Below, piece by piece: positions 31,236-43,536 of a stretch of DNA of 64,000 nt; the first letter of the stretch is position 1, and each line of letters opens with the position of its first letter. Made by a program: the position numbers and the translations under genes. Source of the stretch: Cordylochernes scorpioides (taxonomy: Eukaryota > Arthropoda > Arachnida > Pseudoscorpiones > Chernetidae); assembly GCA_030710605.1 (NCBI GenBank), contig CP092872.1, positions 2,958,757 to 3,022,756 on the forward strand, in the 5' to 3' direction. The notes under the pieces were generated by a model that searched no databases, was not told the origin of the DNA, and worked only from the letters and a program-made list of their open reading frames with translations.

Positions 31236-32494
31236 CTAGTCGGTCACATGACCCTGGGCAATCTGTTCTTGGACTTCGGGGTCGTGGTAGGGCTTCATTC
31301 TCACAACATGGACGATATCTTGGGTTTTTCGTTTTCTCCTAGTGTTCGTCAGGCTTCTACTTGATAATTTACACTCGATATTTTTCTGATCACTCGATAG
31401 GGTCCGAAATATATCTTCAATAACTTCTCCGACAAGCCAACGGTACCGACTGGGGTGAACACCCACACCAAATCACCTTCCTTGTACGTCACCTCCTGAT
31501 GCTTCTTGTCGTAGCGTTCTTTGTTTTTGCTCTGAGCCTGCAGGATGTTAAGATGGGCTAACATCCGCGCGTCCTCAGCGTTGGTCACCAGATGGCCCAC
31601 GTAATCTTCTGCAGTTCCTGCCGGCTGGTACGGCAGTATAGAATCCAGCGGTGTTCCAACTTCTTGGCCGTGGACGAGGAAGAACGGGCTGTATCCTGTT
31701 GTCTCTTGTCGAGCGGTATTGTAGGCGAAGGTCACATATGGTAGGATGCTGTCCCAAATTTTCTGATCAACGTTAACATACATCGAGATCATGTCAGTCA
31801 GGGTCTTGTTGAGTCTTTCTGTCAAACCATTCGTTTGAGGGTGGTATGCCGTGGTGAATCTGTGAATTGTTCCGTTTAGATTATTTATTTCTCTATTGGT
31901 CTGAGACATGAAATTTCTTCCTCTGTCCGTGATGATTTCCCGAGGAGCGCCGTGCTTGAGTATGACGTCTTCAATAAGGAAGGTTGCTAATTCAGTAGCT
32001 TCCGCTGTTGTCGCGGCCTTTGTTATCGCAAATATGGTGAGATAGTCAGTCGCGACTATTATCCATCTATTTCCCGTGTGAGATATGGGAAATCTTCCCA
32101 GATAATCAGTTACTATCTTTTGAAAAGGCGAGGTAGTTGGAGGTTTTGGGACCAGTAGTCCAGGAGGTTTCTGAGGTACGCCCTTTCTTCGCTGGCATTC
32201 TTTACAATGAGCAATGTATTGGGAAACTGTCCTATAAAGTCCAGGCCAATAGAATCTCTTTCTAACGCGGTCATAGGTCTTGGCAAACCCCAAATGACCG
32301 GCCATTGGAGTGTCGTGGACATCTTTAAGAATTTCGTGCCTCGTCTGTTTTGGGACTACTAGCAGCCATGGTTTGCCCTCAGGGTTGTAATTTTTCTTAT
32401 AGAGAACGCCTCCAATCATCTGATACCCTTTTAAATTTTCCTTGGAAAGTTTTTCACGGATCCCAACCAAATGAGGGTCTTTGTTCTTCTGCAA
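31236..32494 (-). pseudogene. Gypsy C integrase and C-terminal domain
   Basis: The main frame (31349-32494) has the zinc domain (HDTPMAGHLGFAKTYDRV, CKECQRRKG), core acids (VTDYLGRF, ITDRGRNF, NGLTERLNKT) and the C-terminal SH3-like YFGPYRVIRKIS. A frameshift near 31400 leads to 31236-31466, ending VVRMKPYHDPEVQEQIAQG. Integrase chemistry residues are intact, so this was a recently functional enzyme. Confidence 0.9.
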
Positions 32495-33416
32495 CGTCTT
32501 GGATAGAAATAATGTGTCCTTCTATCTCCGCGGTGTCAGCCAAGGGGCTTCTTGACAAACAGTCAGCGTCTTTATGCTTGCGTCCGCTTTTGTAAACGAT
32601 GTATATGTCGTATTCTTGTAGTTTGAGGGCCCAACGGGCTGAGCGGCCGGATGGATCTTTCAAGCCTACCAGCCAACATAGCGAGTGATGGTCAGTAACC
32701 ACAGTAAAGGGTCTGCCAAGGGATTTGCCAAGGACCCAAACAACTGCGAGGCATTCCTTTTCTGTAGTGGAATAATTCTTTTCCGCTTTGGTTAGTGTTC
32801 GCGAGGCATAGGCTATAGGTCTCTCCGCGTCATTCTGGATTTGAACAAAAACTGCCCCTGAACCATAACCGCTTGCATCAGTATGGACATGAGTTTCGGC
32901 ACCTTCTACGAAATGTTCTAACACAGGCGAAGATCCGAATTCCTGTTTGAGAATCAGGAAGGGTTCATCTTGTTCTTCGCCCCAAATGAATTTCTCATCT
33001 TTCTTTAAAAGACTATTCAAGGGTCGAGACTTGTTAGCATAACTTTTAATGAAGCGCCTATAGTACAAACTTAACCCAAGAAAACTTCTGGTCTCACTGA
33101 TATTACGGGGTTTTGGAAAGTGGACAATGGCTTTCACTTTTTCTGGGTCTGGCTGCGTTCCAAATTCATTAACGACGTGCCAGAGGATAGTTATTTGTCT
33201 CGAGACGAAATGGCACTTTTTATAATTCAGGCACAGCCCGTCCTGCTGAATGCATCTTAAAACATTGTATAGACGTGTTAAATGTTCTTTAAAGGTCGAT
33301 CCATAGACTACAATGTCGTTTAAGTAGCATAAACACATGTCCCATTTTAATCCCTGTAGGACGTTGTCTATCATTTGCTCGAAAGTTTCTGGTGCGTTGC
33401 ATAAACCGAATGGCAT
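32454..33416 (-). pseudogene. Gypsy C RT palm/thumb and RNase H with YLND
   Basis: Starts MPFGLCNAPETFEQMID, the standard RT motif 4. The catalytic box reads CYLNDIVVYG: the first Asp of the YLDD pair is Asn (codon aac, 33318-33320 on the minus strand). FLGLSLYYRRFIKSYA and the RNase H core (HTDASGYGSGAVFVQ, YSTTEKECLAVVW, TDHHSLCWL) follow. The Asn change would abolish metal binding in known RTs. Frame ends by shift into integrase. Confidence 0.9.
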
Positions 33417-33459
33417 TACATTAAATTCATAAAGCCCATCTGGAGCGATAAATGCCGTT

Positions 33460-33723
33460 TTAACCTGGTCCCTTATAGTCTACTTCGATTTGCCAGTAAC
33501 CCGATCTCATATCCATGGTGGAGAAGTACCTGGATCCAGATAGGGTGTCCAGCGCGTCATCGATACGAGGGAGAGGGTAAACATCTTTCTTTGTAATTTT
33601 GTTTAGACGACGATAGTCGACACAGAATCTCAACGAGCCGTCCTTCTTCCTCACTAATATAACGGAAGAGGCCCATGGACTTGATGATGGCCGGATGATT
33701 TTAGTCTCCATCATTTTCTCCAC
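33460..33723 (-). pseudogene. Gypsy C RT fingers
   Basis: 87 residues: MMETKIIRPSSSPWASSVIL, LRFCVDYRRLNKIT and YFSTMDMRSGYWQIEVD with the first catalytic Asp (TMD). Separated from the palm by a one-base shift around 33440 and from the upstream frame by a stop near 33730. Confidence 0.88.
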
Positions 33724-33868
33724 TTCACTCTGAATGACACGTCATTCGGCGGGAGACACTCTATAAGGACGCTGTCTGATAGGCGGGTTATCACTTGTAT
33801 CGATTTTATGCTTTATTTCGCCAGAGAAAGGGAAGATCTTTTTCTCAAAGTCGAATATATCAGCAAAC

Positions 33869-34577
33869 TCATTTAGGCAATCTGTTTTTCTTTGTTTCCT
33901 CCAAATCAGTAGAAATCATTGAAATTAAACATTCTCTCACATCTGGGAAAGTTACTTCGTCTTTTCCAGCTATTTCAGAACGAGCGTCAGGATTAGATAT
34001 GCTCCCTACTTCTAGATCTTGCATTGTTCCTACCTTCATGTCCGAAGGTATCACTTGAGACTGGTGAGTACTGTTAGTCACCCACAACACCGCTCTGCCA
34101 TGTAAGAACCTAACGAGGGAAGAGGGAATAAAAAGTCCTTTCTCCAACTGCAGGCGTTTGGAACCTGTAACGAATACATCTATGCTGCCAAATACATCCT
34201 GGTTGGTGACAACTATCTTGGCAAAAGATTTCGGCGGTATGACACAGTCCATAGCAGCATAAAGTTTCAGGTCTTTCCATTCGTAGGATTTTTCAGCTTC
34301 GCTTAAATACAATTTTTCCCCCACAATCTCTAATGGCATCTGTGGCTCTGAAGAAATCCCAGCCTAGTATAACATCGTGGCTACATTCAGCGGCTACTAC
34401 AAAATCAAAAATAATATCGAGTCTTTTGATTTGAACTTCTAAAGAGCACTCACCAAGGGTCACGATAGGCTTCTTGTCCGCGGCTCTTAGAAGTGGTCCA
34501 TTTTCTTTAAAAACTGGAGCCTTTATAGAACGTCTGAAAGCTTCGTAAATTCCTGAGTAATCAGCGCCGGAGTCCAC
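33869..34577 (-). pseudogene. Gypsy C protease and linker to RT
   Basis: 34293-34577 holds MDSGADYSGIYEAF (active-site DSG) and VAAECSHDVILGWDFF, a retropepsin fold with its C-terminal motif. The linker 33869-34339 (LVRFLHGRAVLWVTN, REC LISMIS-type ending) resembles the PR-RT spacer of gypsy elements. The two frames overlap with a shift near 34300. Confidence 0.85.
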
Positions 34578-35571
34578 AAGAGCTTGTACATTTCGTCCTT
34601 ATATGTTGACAGATATCCAGTTCGCTTCCTGATTCGCCCATGGTGTAATTTTCCGTTTTTGGTCTTCCGAAATCAACTGTTTCTCTTCCAAGTCTGGCAT
34701 CCGCAAAAGCTTGGCATCTGTCTCTGCAATAACGTGCAACGTGGCCAGGGCGCCCACAGTGGAAGCAGATCGGTCTGTCATCTTCAGTACGCCACTGAGT
34801 CCTTTGGTTATTTGGTGGCCCTTCGGTTCTTCGTCGGTAACCTTGATCGTTCTGGGGGAGGTATTGTCGCCGAGGGCGGAAGCTCTCGGGCTGACGAGGG
34901 GCAGAGATAGGAGCCAATGTCTGCTGGATTTTACTACGGATGACATCCCGTAGGTCGGGAGGTGGAGTGTCGATATCCTGGACGGCAAATGTAGAAGGAG
35001 GAGCCATAAACTTCTGAACCTCCTCTCTTACTATTATTCTAATCAGGGCTTCTAGGTTCTCGGGTTCAGCGGTCGAGATGATGGTCACATTGGGCAGTCG
35101 GCTGAACCTGGGCGGTGCAACACGCATCCTCTTGAATGCCTCGAATCGGCGGCAGTACGCAACAAATTGGTCCACCGTGCTGATGTCCTTCCCAACAAGT
35201 GCCTGATACACTTCCTCCGCTACGCCTTTAATCAGGTGGCTCACCTTTTCTCCTTCCGCCATTCTGGGGTTGCTCTGTTTACAAAGAAGGAGGACTTTTT
35301 ATATGTATCTCTCGACGTTTTCCCCACTCGTCTGTGCTCTAGTTCGAAGAATGTTCTCGGCTTTTCTAGCCGTGTCTTCTTTGTTTCCAAATATTTCACA
35401 AAACTTTATCTTAAATTCCTCCCACGAATTCAAGATTTCCTCGAAGTTTTCGAACCAACACTTCGCTGTGCCAGTGAGGAGGAAGATGACGTTGGCGAGA
35501 CACATGGAGTCATCCCACTTGTTGTATCGCGCTACACGCTGGAAGTCGCTCAGCCTACGAATTTTCCCCAC
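34561..35571 (-). pseudogene. Gypsy C Gag with CCHC knuckle
   Basis: 35299-35571 has the capsid core (FQRVARYNKWDDSMCLANV, WFENFEEILNSWEEFK). 34561-35262 continues with SHLIKGVAEEVYQAL and the zinc knuckle CFHCGRPGHVARYC. A shift at about 35280 separates them. The arrangement and motifs match gypsy B Gag, so B and C are related families. Confidence 0.88.
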
Positions 35572-35746
35572 GTTCTCCTAAGAAGACAGTAGGGTCTCTC
35601 CACCGATGGCAGAATGGTCGGTTTTCTTCTCTCTCCATTTTCTTTCGAGAAGGAAAATAAAGCACTGTAGATAGCTCTGGTTGCAATCCTTGAAGGCATC
35701 GACTTCGTCTGGTGCCTGTCTCGTTACCCGGCGTCTACACCACAAT

Positions 35747-35987
35747 TGTTTTGAAGAAAAATATTCAAATAGGTTTCCGAATAACTTTAAATATTTATTT
35801 AATTATTTATAGGAAAGATTTTAAATATAAAATAAAAGTTACTATGTACATGAGCCAAATCGACCCAGCAGTTAGAGCACGAGGGGAGAACTCAGTTTTT
35901 TCCTCCTTCCACGTGGCGCCACTGTTTTCCCCGACCGGTCGGTCCAGTCCAGATAAGAGGGAATACCAGAAAACTGTCCACCTTACA
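35747..35987 (-). repeat. Gypsy C right (5') LTR
   Basis: 241 bp. Adjacent internal sequence on the minus strand (GTGGTGTAGACGCCGGG) is the probable primer-binding site. Confidence 0.9.
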
Positions 35988-36637
35988 ATATACTCATGAT
36001 CAACAACGCTTTATCGTCCAAATATAATAAGAGCGTTGTCTTGCTTTGAGATTTGAACAGCCTTGAATTTTTGGATCAAGGATTCACTCTGATATCGCCA
36101 TCCTACATTCTAGCATAGCCCGCGAGTCACCTTCTCTTGGTTATTTGCACATTGGCGAGTATAGGGCTTTACCTAAACTTACAACAGAGAGGCTATAAAA
36201 TATTATAATAGTCTATTTCGACCGCAAAACGTTGTAATAGCTTTTTTATATCCATCTCCAAATTCTTAACTGTTTGATACTATAGAAAAAAATCGATCAT
36301 TACAGTAATAGCGTTCACGATCAATTTCTCACCCAGTTTAACCAAGATGTTCCATTGTTTTCCCTTCTGGTAAATCAAAACATTGATTAAAGAAAAGCAC
36401 TTTACTAGCTTTCATCAACATACAAATACAATTTTAAAAATAAATTAAGGCGCTTATAATATTAAATATTGCAAAATTTACCACAAATTAATTTTAAATA
36501 ATATATATTTTTTATTCACAGATTTTTTGTAAATTCATCATTTAAAAAAAATCATCATTTGATTTACCTTTATAAACCCAATTTACTCTCTCACATCAAT
36601 TTAAAATAGGAAACTAAGTTAGAAGTAAGATTTAAAG
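35988..36637. other. Upstream region of Skp1-like copy 3
   Basis: Starts with the continuation of the duplicated segment after gypsy C. The last 100 bp (CTCTCACATCAATTTAAAAT) match the sequence before the Skp1-like copy at 40319. No coding region seen. Confidence 0.6.
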
Positions 36638-37050
36638 ATGAACGAAATTATTGAGCTTAGGATGAAGGATGACAAGGTCTTCTCTGTCGATAAAGAAATC
36701 GCCTTCAAGATGGCATTCGTCAAGACCATGTTTGATCCTGAGAGCGATGAACCAGTTTATGTTCCCGACGTCAACTCCCAGTGCTTTGAGGAGATTCTCA
36801 AGTGGCTGAACCATCACAAGGATGATCCTCCATTTGTGGAGAAGCCAGTACATCCCAATAGCTGCCTCGAAGTCTTTCCAGAGTGGGACACCGAATTTTT
36901 AAGAAAGATTCCGACCTTTTATGTGATATAGTCAATGGAGTCTATTTTCTTGGAATTCCAGCCTTGGAGGACTTCTTATTCAAGAATATCTACTATATGG
37001 TTAAGCAAGAAAACAACGATGAGTTCATGAGGGAGTTAGGTAACATATAA
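36638..37050 (+). pseudogene. Skp1-like gene copy 3, frameshifted
   Basis: The first frame (36638-36931) encodes a BTB/POZ-type N-lobe (KVFSVDKEIA, VYVPDVNSQCF, HHKDDPPF at about 59-66) and FPEWDTEFL. A one-base loss in the A-run near 36902 shifts the frame. The rest is readable in the next frame to a stop at 37050 (GIPALEDFLFKNIYYMV), matching the F-box-contact helix of its relatives. Either a recent pseudogene or a sequencing error. It lies in a tandem duplicate with 40319-40585, and its right flank to 37200 is also duplicated. Confidence 0.85.
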
Positions 37051-38157
37051 ATAATTACCTGATTTGTAATATACTCACCTGGAATAAATAAACCTTCTTT
37101 TATGATTTTATTACTGTTGACCAATACTTCTCTCCATCCTAGCTTATAGAGAGGTGTCGGTGAGATTGGACACAACAACTATTTATACTAATGGTATATA
37201 TACACCTGACTATTATATGATAATGCAATGTCGCAGATAACATCGTCTCCCGTTAAATACTTTTTTCCCCGAAACTATAATTTTTTGCTATAATACTTTT
37301 ACTCCTGCTTCCTCAATTACCTGAGGAGAATCATATAGCTAGTGATTCTTTCGTGGATAATGGAATTTCTTTTTCTTCTAGTTCTATTAAATTTAATATT
37401 ATTCTCAAAGTAAACTTGTTCAAGAACCAAGTATGTAAAATCAAACAAGTACATTGCTCTACTCTCTGCAACAAAACCTAAACTAGTTACCCATGCCCAT
37501 GCTAGAAATCTTCCCCCTGGAAATATTGTACTGATGCTACTAGTTATGTCGGGCATTGAGCAAAACCCGGGCTCCAAATCTACAAGACAAACAACGTTTG
37601 ATATATATGCAAAGAAGCAGATTTGCATAATTTAGTATCAGCGCTGACGAAAATAATTGATGACTGGGAGAAAAGCTCGATTCCAGGTTTTCATCGTTAG
37701 AAACTGGGATATAAAAATTAAATAACCGGATACAACAGATTGAAACCTTGTTGGTGAAAGTGAAGCGAGAGCAGCCACGGCCAACTCCGAAAGGATTTGC
37801 GATATTGAGCGACTGGTTAGAATTTTCCCGAATTGAAGCAAAGGAAAGAAACTTGGTTTTCTACAGAATCGAGGAAGATGAAAGTCCGGATGAAAGTCGC
37901 TCTACATGATAAACAAACTGATTTCAGAAAAATGCAGATATCGGAAGAAATTAAGATACAACAATGCAAAGACTTTCGAAAAGAGCTAACTCTCCACTTC
38001 TCATTGAAGTGCCAGATTACAAAGAAAGAACTGTTCTCTTTAAAAATTAGTTTTGACTGAGAGATAAAAAAAATTCCTAAACAAAGATTACCCAGATTGT
38101 AACCGTCTTGAGCCATAAACAGGCGCGCTATACCCAGAATTTCACTTTTTAAAAGTG
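37051..38157. other. Spacer between duplicated Skp1 loci
   Basis: 37080-37200 matches 40690-40805 (shared CACAACAACTATTTATACTA). The remainder has short ORFs without recognisable motifs. No gene supported. Confidence 0.55.
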
Positions 38158-38394
38158 ATACTAATAGTGCTTCCGCGAAATATTTTTGCCAAATTATCGA
38201 TTTCAAATGAGCTGTGTGTGATCCCGAGTTGTAATGATGCAGGATCTAATTATCATTTGATCATATTATGGCCTTTTTCCATACTTTCGCAGAATATTCT
38301 TATGCCATTCTGTTAACTGTTGCGCTTTTTGGACTATACTCATGGTCAACAATACCCTTATTGTCAAGAAATTTGGAATGTATTTTCTTTTTTA

Positions 38395-40182
38395 ATTAAT
38401 TTATTAAAAAAACACACGCTATAATCCTATGTGGATATTTGCATGCAAATATTTAATCTATTTTATGTACATGGTTTTCAAATATATATACAAATTATTT
38501 ATAGTTTTAGAGAGATAGAGAGTGAAAGTTATTTAAATTTACATTTTAGAGCAATAAATTATACAAGGAAATAAAGATTATTTACATACATATTATCAAA
38601 AGTCCAATATATCTTTAGACTTACAACCACTAAACCAATGGCACAAATATAGAACATTCCAAAACAATAACAGCAATAAAAAAAAACGATACTACTTAAA
38701 AATAGAGATTTCAATTCTTAATGTAATTCATATACACGGCATTTGAGATAGTATCTACAGAATTTGGTAAATTTTCTATATTCTTCTTTACTGGAAACCA
38801 TTTGGCTTAAACTAGAACTGTTCATTTGACATTGTACTCTCAAATCTGCAACAAGTGGGCACCGGATTAAAATATGCTCAGGGTTGTGATCTTCTTGGTC
38901 GCATAAGCAGATTGAAGAATCAATTCTGCCAATTCTGTATGTTTTAAAGTCTCCATGCCCCGTAAAGAATTGTATATTATAAAAGTTTGGCCGGATAAAT
39001 TAGGGTAATCTTGAGTTTTCAAAAATCCTCTGAAATTTTCATTAGAATCTTCATAGTATTTTTAAAATTATTTCACTTATAAAGGTAGATTTTATCATTA
39101 TTTTCGCTAGATCATTTCTATTATAATCTATTTCAACCTTAAGTATGTTTGACAAAATGAAATCCGTAATTTAGGTATTCTTGCGAGAACATGTGCACAA
39201 TTCGACGATGTTGTATTGTAAGCATGTATACAGTTTTTAAGAATTTTATACTGCAGTGAATCCAATTTGTTTTTAGATCTCGTGTTTATTATGGGTACCA
39301 GATTGTTGAACCATAAGTTATTGTGCTTCTAAATAAGGTCTTGTATAATGTTAATGATAGCCTACTATCCAATCCCCACCATTTCTTTGTTAAACCAAGA
39401 AGATATCCACTAGCTCTAGTTGTTTTTGCAATAACACTGTCGATGTGAGGCATTAAATCCAATTTGTTCTTGTTTCGATGATTTTTGAAAGTCAATCCAA
39501 GTATTTTTATGTTTTCAACTGGTTTGACAAGATTATAATGCAAGTTAATTACATCGTTTTTACACCTAAATAAATATAAAATCTTTGTTTTCTGTCTTGA
39601 TATTTTAAGTTTGTTGTTTTCGCACCACATATTTATTTTTCCTATTGAATTTTCAATTGTAATCTTAAGATTTGTTACATCTGTATTCCAACATACTACC
39701 GTTAGATCATCTGCATATCCAACAATTTTGCTATTAGATTCCTGAAAGTTGGTAAATAGATCATTCATTATAATGTTCCAAATTGTCGGAGATAAATGTC
39801 CTCCTTGCGGACATCCTTTACTTAGTTTTTTGGTGAATTCATTCGAAGAGTACCCAAATCTTATCCTCCGGTTAGTGAAGTAGGATTTCATGAGTTTTAT
39901 TATTGATGCTGGTATATTATCCTCATCTAGTCTTTTTATCACCATTGGCCACCAGGTATTGTCAAAAACTCCACTAACATCTATTGCAATTATAGGCGTA
40001 TACTCCTTGGCTCTGTGTTCTAAAGCAGTGTGAATTATTTCAGTTAATGCAGTTATGGTTGATCAAGATTTTGTGAAACCATGTTGACGATTACTGAATA
40101 GTTTCATTTCCTCGTAGAATTTGATGATTTTGTTGTTTATTATTCTTTCAAAAATTCTCGAAAGATTTGAATTTACACATAT
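38395..40182 (-). mobile_element. R1/I-group LINE fragment
   Basis: Minus-strand non-LTR sequence between two parts of the duplicated locus. 5'-truncated inside RT. Ends approximate. The left (3') part to 38400 has no readable frame. Confidence 0.7.
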
Positions 40183-40186
40183 ATGT
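39289..40186 (-). pseudogene. R1/I-group reverse transcriptase fragment
   Basis: 39289-39945 shows KGCPQGGHLSPTIWNIIMND and KIVGYADDLTVVC (catalytic YADD), LKISRQKTKILYL and the thumb (LLGLTKKWWGLDSRL, STITYGSTIW). CPQG...SPTxWN is typical of R1/LOA/I-type LINEs. Upstream, in continuing frames to about 40186, fingers motifs (IAIDVSGVFDNTWW; FSNRQHGFTKS) are readable but with an in-frame stop near 40066. No endonuclease domain is present. Confidence 0.83.
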
Positions 40187-40318
40187 TTTTAATTCACAGA
40201 TTTTTTGAAAAATCTTTATTTAAAAAATTATCGTTTTGTTTACCTATATTAAACCAATTTACTCTCTCACATCTTATCAATTTAAAATAGGAAACAGAAT
40301 CATAAGTAAGATATAAAG

Positions 40319-40585
40319 ATGAGCGAAATTATTGAGATTCAGATGAATGACGACAAGGTCTTCTCTGTCGATAAAGAAATCGCCCTCAAGATGGCATGCG
40401 TCAAGACCATGTTTGATCCTGAGAGCGATGAACCAGTTTATGTTCCCGACGTCAACTCCCAGTGCTTTGAGGATATTCTCAAGTGGCTGAACCATCACAA
40501 GGATGATCCTCCATTTGTGGAGAAGCCAGTACATCCCAAAAGCTACCTCGATGTCTTTCCAGACTGGGACACCGAATTTTATTGA
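40319..40585 (+). pseudogene. Skp1-like gene copy 4, C-terminally truncated
   Basis: 88 residues, close to copy 3 (HHKDDPPF and WDTEF present). The sequence diverges right after DTEF and stops, losing the whole F-box-contact half. Canonical Skp1 is about 160 residues. The leader (TTTAAAATAGGAAAC) matches that of copy 3. Likely a non-functional remnant, although a BTB-only product could still bind cullin in principle. Confidence 0.82.
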
Positions 40586-40805
40586 CCGATTTTATAACTA
40601 CAGTTGGGTCTTGCAACTCAGGTTTGTATATTTTACTTTAAAATTTTCTTAAAACTCTCAATCAACTGATCAAGTCTTTTTCATCAGGTAATTTTATGAT
40701 TTTATTACTGTTGATCAATACTTCTCTCCATCCTAGCTTATAGAGAGGTGTCGGTGAGATTGGACACAACAACTATTTATACTAATGATATATATACACC
40801 TGACT

Positions 40806-41500
40806 GTCTATTATAGAGAGATTCAACTGTAATGGTTAAAATTTGCTAATTCATATTACGTTTTGTTTTAGAGCGCTATCTTAAAAATTATTGAAAATTT
40901 CTGGTTTTTATTATTTAAAAAAAATGTATTCCTACATACACAACAACACAACAATACACATGCAACAAAACAACTCACATAACAACAAACACAACACAAA
41001 ACATAAACGAACATGTACGGATAGTTCAAAAACGGTTGCTATAAACCAAAGGTGGATATAACTAGAAGATAATATGAATCATAAAGCATAACAATACATG
41101 GAGTTAAGTCTGGAAGAAGTTTTTTTGTCACTCATTATTAACCAAGCAAAATTAACCAAGTACTAGGAAAAAATAGTTTTTTTTTGTCAGAAAATGGTAA
41201 TGACAATAATCTGTATCATGTTTGATTGACAGAAACTAAAGTATTTCAGGGAATATTCACTAAAGCAGACCACGGGCGAAGCCAGACCATCAGTTTTAGT
41301 TGACAGGAACAAGATTCTAACAGCAAAACATTCACTCCAGCAGGAGACGGACGAAGCCAGGTGTCATCTTTATATATAAAACAAAAGTTTAAAGGCAACT
41401 TTCAGAGAGAGAGAGATTGAGATTGAAACTGATTTATTTCAATGTCCATATAAGATTATATAAGGTTAAATACAGAATAAATATGAATGTGAATAAATAG
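40806..41500. other. Intergenic, with Helitron-body relic at 41150-41390
   Basis: 41150-41390 resembles the Helitron body at 8880-9150 (ATTCTAACAG, CACGGGYGA, AACATTCACTC). 40925-41020 is an A/C-rich simple stretch (ACAACAACACAAC). No gene. Confidence 0.5.
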
Positions 41501-42448
41501 GATTATATAATGATAAAAATAGGAATAAATAGATATAAATATTCATATATATAAAAATATATACAAGTCGTCATTGGTTGCGCCCACCGCGGGAAAGACT
41601 CCGCCACCGATGGACTGCGAGACTGAGTTCTCTCCCACAGAGTGGGCAGGTCGAGGTGATGACTGGCATTACCCAACTCAAGACCAAGATGGTACTTGTA
41701 GATGGTAGCCTTCGCCACACTTGTGATATTTATTGCCTCGGGATGGAGGCCGACGCCGAAGAGCCAGGCCTGCAGATCCAGGGACAAGTCGCAGGAAGCG
41801 AACACCTCCCGGAGCAGGGGTCGCACGACTCGGCAACTCCAACATCTGTGGGTCAGCGACCGTTCGCTGAACCCACAAGGGGCTCAATTGGCACGCCTCG
41901 AGGCAGGAAGGTCAGGATGTGGTAGGGCATGGAGGACCAGCCGTAGGGCGACATCTGCGTCGTGCCCCGAGAAGCAGTTTCGACGCAGGTCGGGCCCAGG
42001 GGATGGAGCGGGGCACATCCACGGTGGGGGTTCACTGGGCAGCCAGCTCTGTAGTAGGATGCGCCTGGAGCCGTGCCGAGTCCAATGCCCGGCGCGCCCT
42101 CTGGCTGGTTAGGCGGGTGATGGGGGTCGCCCGGAGAAGTCCCCGACAGTCGCTTGTAGCCAGCTCTCGGGAGCCAGCAGGTCTGGCGGCCGCAGGAACC
42201 TGTTGTTGCCTCGGAGACGCAGGGACCTCGAGCTGGCGGGATGAAGAATCCGGTGGTCAACTCGAGGACGCTGGACGCGGCCTCCCACAGGCTCAGTAGC
42301 CTCCTCCTCCTAGGCGAGAGCCAGACGTCAGGGAGCTGGCGGTGACAGCCACGCCCGGCTGAGGACCCAGCCAAGAGTAGCCGTTGGCGGCGCCGCGAAG
42401 AGAGGCCTGGACCCCTTCAGGCAGAAAAGCCGAAGCTGGCCCGCGATG

Positions 42449-43536
42449 TCAAGCAGGCCGACGCCACCATTCAGAGACTGGACGAGCTAGAATGTGCCCG
42501 GGGAGCCACGAGACTCGGCTCGCACCCCACACGAAGCGCGCCAACCGCGCCTGCAGCCGGCCGACGGTGGTTTCATGTGGAAGGTAGCCATGGAGGTGGT
42601 GCAGGATGGAACCCAGGACCAGGCTGTTGGCCGCGCGACCACGACCCACCAGCGACAGGCCGCGGGTGAAGGTTGACCACCTCGCGATGGCTCGCTCCAG
42701 CAGCCCCATCATGTGTGATGCCCGCGAGGCGACGGTGTTCCTGGTGGTGATGGTGCAGCCTAGGACGGTCAGCGACTCGGACGTCCAAGAGATTCCCAGA
42801 AGAGAATCCGTCCGGTGCTTCCAGGAACCGCACCAGAGCCCGCAGCTCTTCTTGAAGTTGACAGCCACCCCGGAGGACATGCAGAACTCTTCGAAGATCA
42901 GGGGCACGAGCTCAAACTGAACGTCGTCCCTGATGAAGAGTACGATGTCGTCCGCATAGGCAACGACGCTGCCGCGGCCCAAGATCCTCTCGAGGCGGCG
43001 TAGCAGTGGCCCAACTCCGATGCTGAAGAGCGCGGCGCTGAGACGGCAGCCCTGCCTCACCCCGTTGAGAAGCGGGAAGGCCTTGGTGTATACATCTCCG
43101 ACCCGGATGGAGGCGTCTGCTTCCCCGTAGAGGACAGCAAGCCACCCTAGGAAGGTAGATGGTAGGCCCAGCTTCTCCAGCAGGGCGAACAGGTAGCTCA
43201 TGCTCAGGGTGTCGAAGGCCGACTTCAGGTCCAAAGAGATGACTGCCAGCGGCGTGTCGTGTCTGGATGCCCCGGCGGCTTCGTAAGACACTCCAGGAGG
43301 ATGACCGTCCTGGAACGGCGTAGGTCTGACATTGGGGCACCAGGTCTGGCAGATGACGTCGCAGACGGGCCATGAGCACGCCGCTGAGGACCCTGTAGTC
43401 GGTCGTTGGCAGGCTGATTGGCCGGAATGCCTGTAGACCCGGACCACCGTGCACCTTCGGCAGAAGGATGACCTTGCTGCGCCTTGAGGATGGAGGTAAG
43501 GCCCCGCGGAGTAGAGAAGCCTCGAAGACCTGCCAA
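42449..43536 (-). pseudogene. Tx1/L1-like reverse transcriptase, frameshifted
   Basis: Fingers are in the frame 42912-43454 (FRPISLPTTDYRVLSGVLM). The palm is in 42449-43612 from about codon 120: ISLDLKSAFDTLSM, GVRQGCRLSAALFSIGVGPL and VVAYADDIVLFIRDD (intact YADD), then FKKSCGLWCG and LSLVGRGRAANSLVLGSIL. The last motif resembles the LS..GK..V.N.L block of Tx1/L1-type enzymes. At least one frameshift near 43270 separates the parts. Confidence 0.82.

Larger units (their letters stand above)
30829..35987 (-). mobile_element. Gypsy C: nearly full-length Ty3/gypsy retrotransposon
   Basis: LTRs 30829-31197 (contains a MITE) and 35747-35987. TSD atat at 30825-30828 and 35988-35991. The empty site is visible in the duplicate at 38336 (TTTTTGGACTATACTCATGG). 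The polypurine tract GGAGGGAGTGA adjoins the left LTR. Gag, PR, RT, RNase H and IN are all present but frameshifted. The RT catalytic motif carries a substitution. Confidence 0.93.
38158..40805 (+). repeat. Duplicated Skp1 locus, copy 2
   Basis: 38158-38380, 40190-40585 and 40690-40805 align in order with the other copy (30651-30828, 36490-36900, 37080-37200). A LINE fills the middle. This copy keeps the empty site for gypsy C. Confidence 0.82.

Noticed and set aside
36638-40585. Calling copies 3 and 4 of Skp1 functional genes
   Set aside because: One has a frameshift after the BTB half and the other lacks the C-terminal half.
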